Source: CAYRGQ01 sp964444885 (GTDB taxonomy: Bacteria > Bacteroidota > Bacteroidia > Sphingobacteriales > Sphingobacteriaceae). Taken from it: a stretch of DNA of 64,000 bases. The notes under the pieces were generated by a model that saw only the letters and a program-made list of their open reading frames with translations, was not told where the DNA came from and ran no database searches. Positions 61,299-64,000 of the stretch are shown here, one piece after another. The translations under genes and the position numbers were made by a program. Position 1 is the stretch's first letter. The number at the start of each line of letters is the position of its first letter. Location of the stretch: NCBI GenBank assembly GCA_964444885.1, contig CAYUIZ010000001.1, positions 61,235-125,234 on the forward strand, in the 5' to 3' direction.

Positions 61299-63887
61299 CT
61301 ACTGATTCATAAACACGAACTGGTTGTCAAACATATCAATCCGGATCGTGCTGTCCTTATCGATGTTGCCCGCCAGAATTTCCTTCGACAGTTCGTTGAG
61401 AATCCGTTTCTGGATGACGCGCTTGAGCGGACGTGCCCCGAACTGCGGGTCGTAGCCCAGCTGCGCCAGCCAGTCCAGCGCCTCCTCGCTCGCCGATATC
61501 TGGATGTCCATTTCGGCGAGTTGCTTCTTCAAGCCCTCAAACTGGATCTTGACGATCTTGCCAATCTCCGCGCGGCTCAGCGGCGTGAACATGATCACCT
61601 CATCGATACGGTTGAGGAATTCGGGTCGTATCGACTGCTTGAGCAGTTCGAATACGTCGACCCGGGTCTTGTTGACGATCTCGTCATGGTTCGTCTCGTT
61701 CAGGGCACTGAAATTTTCCTGGATCAAGTGCGAACCGATATTCGACGTCATGATAATGATTGTGTTCTTGAAGTTGACCACGCGCCCTTTGTTGTCCGTC
61801 AGGTGGCCGTCGTCCAGCACCTGCAGGAGGATGTTAAACACGTCGGGGTGCGCTTTTTCGATTTCATCCAGCAGGATGACCGAGTAGGGGCGGCGGCGGA
61901 CCGCTTCCGTCAGTTGCCCGCCTTCGTCGTAGCCCACGTATCCCGGAGGCGCGCCGATCAGCCGCGACACGGAGTGGCGTTCCTGGTACTCGCTCATGTC
62001 GATGCGCACCATGGAATGCTCGTCGTCAAAAAGGAACTCTGCCAGCGCTTTGGCCAATTCCGTTTTGCCCACGCCCGTAGTGCCCAGGAAAATGAAGGAT
62101 CCAATGGGGCGGCGCTTGTCGCTCAGCCCCGCCCGCGAGCGTCGGATGGCGTCGGCAACGGCCTCGATCGCCTCTTCCTGGCCCGCTACGCGCTGGTGCA
62201 GTTGGTCTTCGAGGGTCAACAGCTTCTCGCGTTCGCTCTGCACCATTTTCAAGACGGGGATGCCCGTCCAGCGCGAGACCACCCCGGCGATATCCTCGGC
62301 GGTGACCTCTTCCTTCAGCATGCGGCTGTCGGTCTGTTTCTCGGCCAGCTCCTTTTTCAGGGCTTCCACCTTGTCCTGCGACTCCTTGATGCGTCCGTAG
62401 CGCAGCTCCGCCACCTTGCCGTAGTCGCCAGCCCGCTCGGCTTGGGCGGCTTCGTGTTTATAGTTTTCAATTGCCTCCAGCTCCTGGTTCACTTGGTCGA
62501 CCAAATCCTTCTCGCTTTGCCATGCCGCCCGTAGCGCGTCCCGCTCGGAAGTCAGGTTGGCGATGGTTTCACTCAGTTCGGAGACTTTTTTCTCGTCTTT
62601 TTCCCGCTTGATAGCCTCGCGTTCGATTTCCAGTTGCATGATGCGGCGTTCGATTTCGTCGACGGCTTCCGGTACGGAATCCATTTCCAGGCGCAGCTTG
62701 GAGGCGGCTTCGTCCATCAGGTCGATGGCCTTGTCGGGCAGGAAACGGTCGGCAATGTAGCGTTGCGAAAGCTCGACCGAAGCGATGATGGCTTCGTCCA
62801 GGATGCGCACCTTGTGGTGCGTCTCGTACCGTTCCTTCAGTCCGCGGAGGATCGAAATGGCGTCTTGCGTATCCGGTTCTTCCACCATCACTTTCTGGAA
62901 ACGCCTTTCCAGCGCTTTGTCTTTTTCGAAGAATTTCTGGAATTCGTTGAGCGTGGTCGCACCAATGGCCCGCAGCTCGCCCCGCGCCAAAGCCGGTTTC
63001 AGGATATTGGCCGCATCCATGGCGCCCTCGCCGCCGCCAGCACCCACCAGCGTGTGTATCTCGTCGATAAAGAGCACAATCTCCCCATCGCTCTCCGATA
63101 CTTCCTTCACGACGGCTTTGAGCCGCTCTTCAAACTCGCCTTTGTACTTGGCACCGGCAATCAGTGCGCCCATGTCGAGCGAGAAGACCGTCTTCGATTT
63201 CAGGTTCTCGGGCACGTCGCCCTTGATGATCCGGTGCGCAATGCCCTCGGCAATGGCTGTTTTTCCCACGCCGGGCTCGCCCACCAGGATGGGGTTGTTC
63301 TTGGTGCGCCGCGACAGGATTTGGATGACACGGCGGATTTCCTCATCGCGCCCGATTACCGGGTCTAGTTTGCCCGACTCGGCAAACTCGTTGAGGTTGC
63401 GCGCATACTTATTCAGTGCGTTGTAGGTCGCCTCGGCGTTTTGGTCCGTTACCCGGCTGTTGCCGCGCAGTTCCAAAATGGCCTTTTTGAGGTCTTTTTC
63501 CCGCACGCCCTGATCCTTGAGCAGCGTCGCCGTTTTGTCGCCCGCATTCAGCAAGCCCAGCAACAGGTGCTCCACGGATACAAATTCGTCCTTAAACTCC
63601 TTGAGGTAACTCTGCGCTTTCTGCAAGGCCCCGTTCAGGGGCGAAGCCAAATAAATATTGCTTCCGCTGACTTTCGGGAAACCGGCGATCTGCTTGTCGA
63701 GCTCTTCCTCGACATAGCCGAGGTTGACGTTCAGCTTTTTGAGCAAGTGCTTCACCACGTGCTCGTCAGCCAGCATCGCTTTGAGCAAGTGCGCCGTCTC
63801 GATCGCCTGCTGCTGGTTGCCTACCGCAATTTCGGAAGCTTTCTGTATGGCTTCCTGTGCCTTGATGGTATAGTTGTTAAAATTCAT
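61299..63887 (-). CDS. clpB: ATP-dependent disaggregase chaperone ClpB
   Basis: An 862-residue ClpB, full length. An N-terminal double Clp repeat (~1-145) is followed by AAA+ domain 1 with Walker A GEPGVGKTA, a long coiled-coil M domain (~400-520), AAA+ domain 2 with Walker A GTTGVGKTEL and Walker B VILLDEIEK, and a C-terminal D2-small domain. It extracts polypeptides from aggregates together with DnaK. It stands alone on the minus strand. The 113 nt upstream contain no clear heat-shock element that I can name. Confidence 0.98.
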   Translation of the reverse strand: MNFNNYTIKAQEAIQKASEIAVGNQQQAIETAHLLKAMLADEHVVKHLLKKLNVNLGYVEEELDKQIAGFPKVSGSNIYLASPLNGALQKAQSYLKEFKDEFVSVEHLLLGLLNAGDKTATLLKDQGVREKDLKKAILELRGNSRVTDQNAEATYNALNKYARNLNEFAESGKLDPVIGRDEEIRRVIQILSRRTKNNPILVGEPGVGKTAIAEGIAHRIIKGDVPENLKSKTVFSLDMGALIAGAKYKGEFEERLKAVVKEVSESDGEIVLFIDEIHTLVGAGGGEGAMDAANILKPALARGELRAIGATTLNEFQKFFEKDKALERRFQKVMVEEPDTQDAISILRGLKERYETHHKVRILDEAIIASVELSQRYIADRFLPDKAIDLMDEAASKLRLEMDSVPEAVDEIERRIMQLEIEREAIKREKDEKKVSELSETIANLTSERDALRAAWQSEKDLVDQVNQELEAIENYKHEAAQAERAGDYGKVAELRYGRIKESQDKVEALKKELAEKQTDSRMLKEEVTAEDIAGVVSRWTGIPVLKMVQSEREKLLTLEDQLHQRVAGQEEAIEAVADAIRRSRAGLSDKRRPIGSFIFLGTTGVGKTELAKALAEFLFDDEHSMVRIDMSEYQERHSVSRLIGAPPGYVGYDEGGQLTEAVRRRPYSVILLDEIEKAHPDVFNILLQVLDDGHLTDNKGRVVNFKNTIIIMTSNIGSHLIQENFSALNETNHDEIVNKTRVDVFELLKQSIRPEFLNRIDEVIMFTPLSRAEIGKIVKIQFEGLKKQLAEMDIQISASEEALDWLAQLGYDPQFGARPLKRVIQKRILNELSKEILAGNIDKDSTIRIDMFDNQFVFMNQ

Positions 63888-64000
63888 CGTCTGTGTTTTT
63901 TGTCGTACACCGGAGACCGTTCAAAACCAATACCACGCGCGGGAAAATGCTTAAATCGGAAAAAATGACAGGGTAAAGCGGGTTTGGGTGACTAAATGGC

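Noticed and set aside
61521..62534. 337-residue frame on the + strand
   Set aside because: It is antisense to ClpB, which is full length and highly conserved.

Overview
The window looks like a piece of a Bacteroidota chromosome, probably from the Sphingobacteriaceae or a close relative. The evidence is two SusC/SusD outer-membrane pairs, several promoters of the Bacteroidota type (-7 box TAnnTTTG, with a weak or missing -33 box), many lipoproteins, and families common in that group (PqaA-like hydrolases, DUF2853, GMC with gluconate-dehydrogenase subunit 3, bifunctional rhamnulose-1-phosphate aldolase/dehydrogenase). Coding sequence is GC-rich by eye. A 100-N gap at 61177-61276 shows that this is a scaffolded draft assembly. 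No tRNA, rRNA, CRISPR array, prophage or transposase gene was seen.

Layout. (1) 1-2600: a Tat-linked sugar-oxidation operon (GMC oxidoreductase fragment, Gfo/Idh/MocA oxidoreductase, gluconate-dehydrogenase subunit 3-like protein). (2) 2677-6437: an M28 peptidase, a small unknown protein and an S9 peptidase. (3) 6625-7512: an AraC-type regulator, divergent from what follows. (4) 7780-42725: about 35 kb with every gene on the + strand. It holds an isomerase/FGGY-kinase pair, an SSS symporter with a DUF3748 protein, a DapA-family aldolase, a run of exported hydrolases (PqaA-like, two purple acid phosphatases, a glycerophosphodiester phosphodiesterase, a BNR/sialidase-fold protein, a beta-propeller plus alpha-toroid lipoprotein), a NagX-like acyltransferase with a second BNR protein and SusC1/SusD1, then a small lipoprotein with SusC2/SusD2, a ceramidase-like hydrolase and a second PqaA-like protein. 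A glutamate-synthase-domain protein and a small outer-membrane protein follow. (5) 42738-44214: an MBL-fold hydrolase and an intergenic cluster of nested inverted repeats. (6) 44215-47960: a ferric-iron ABC transporter whose binding-protein gene converges on the permease/ATPase genes. (7) 48379-53431: a sugar-kinase-like APH protein, a CBM9-like protein, DUF2853, DUF2130 and QueA. (8) 53807-61002: a rhamnose operon (rhaT, bifunctional aldolase/dehydrogenase, rhaI, rhaB-like kinase, lldD) that would take L-rhamnose to dihydroxyacetone phosphate and pyruvate. (9) 61299-63887: clpB.

The most striking observation is a promoter architecture that occurs four times (7650, 11035, 14147, 24381). Each copy has two related half-sites 21 bp apart, and the first half-site starts exactly 57 nt upstream of a TAnnTTTG-like -7 box. 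None has a recognisable -33 box. One copy lies between the AraC gene and the isomerase operon. The others precede the symporter, the aldolase and the acyltransferase-BNR-SusCD operon. I infer that the AraC protein directly activates a scattered regulon joining surface uptake, periplasmic hydrolysis, inner-membrane import and cytosolic sugar breakdown. The enzyme set (phosphatases, phosphodiesterase, ceramidase-like, BNR-fold, esterase-like) suggests a phosphorylated or lipid-linked glycan rather than a plain polysaccharide, but the substrate cannot be read from the sequence.

Start codons were moved from upstream TTG/GTG codons to internal ATGs where a signal peptide, family N-terminus or ribosome-binding site supported this.
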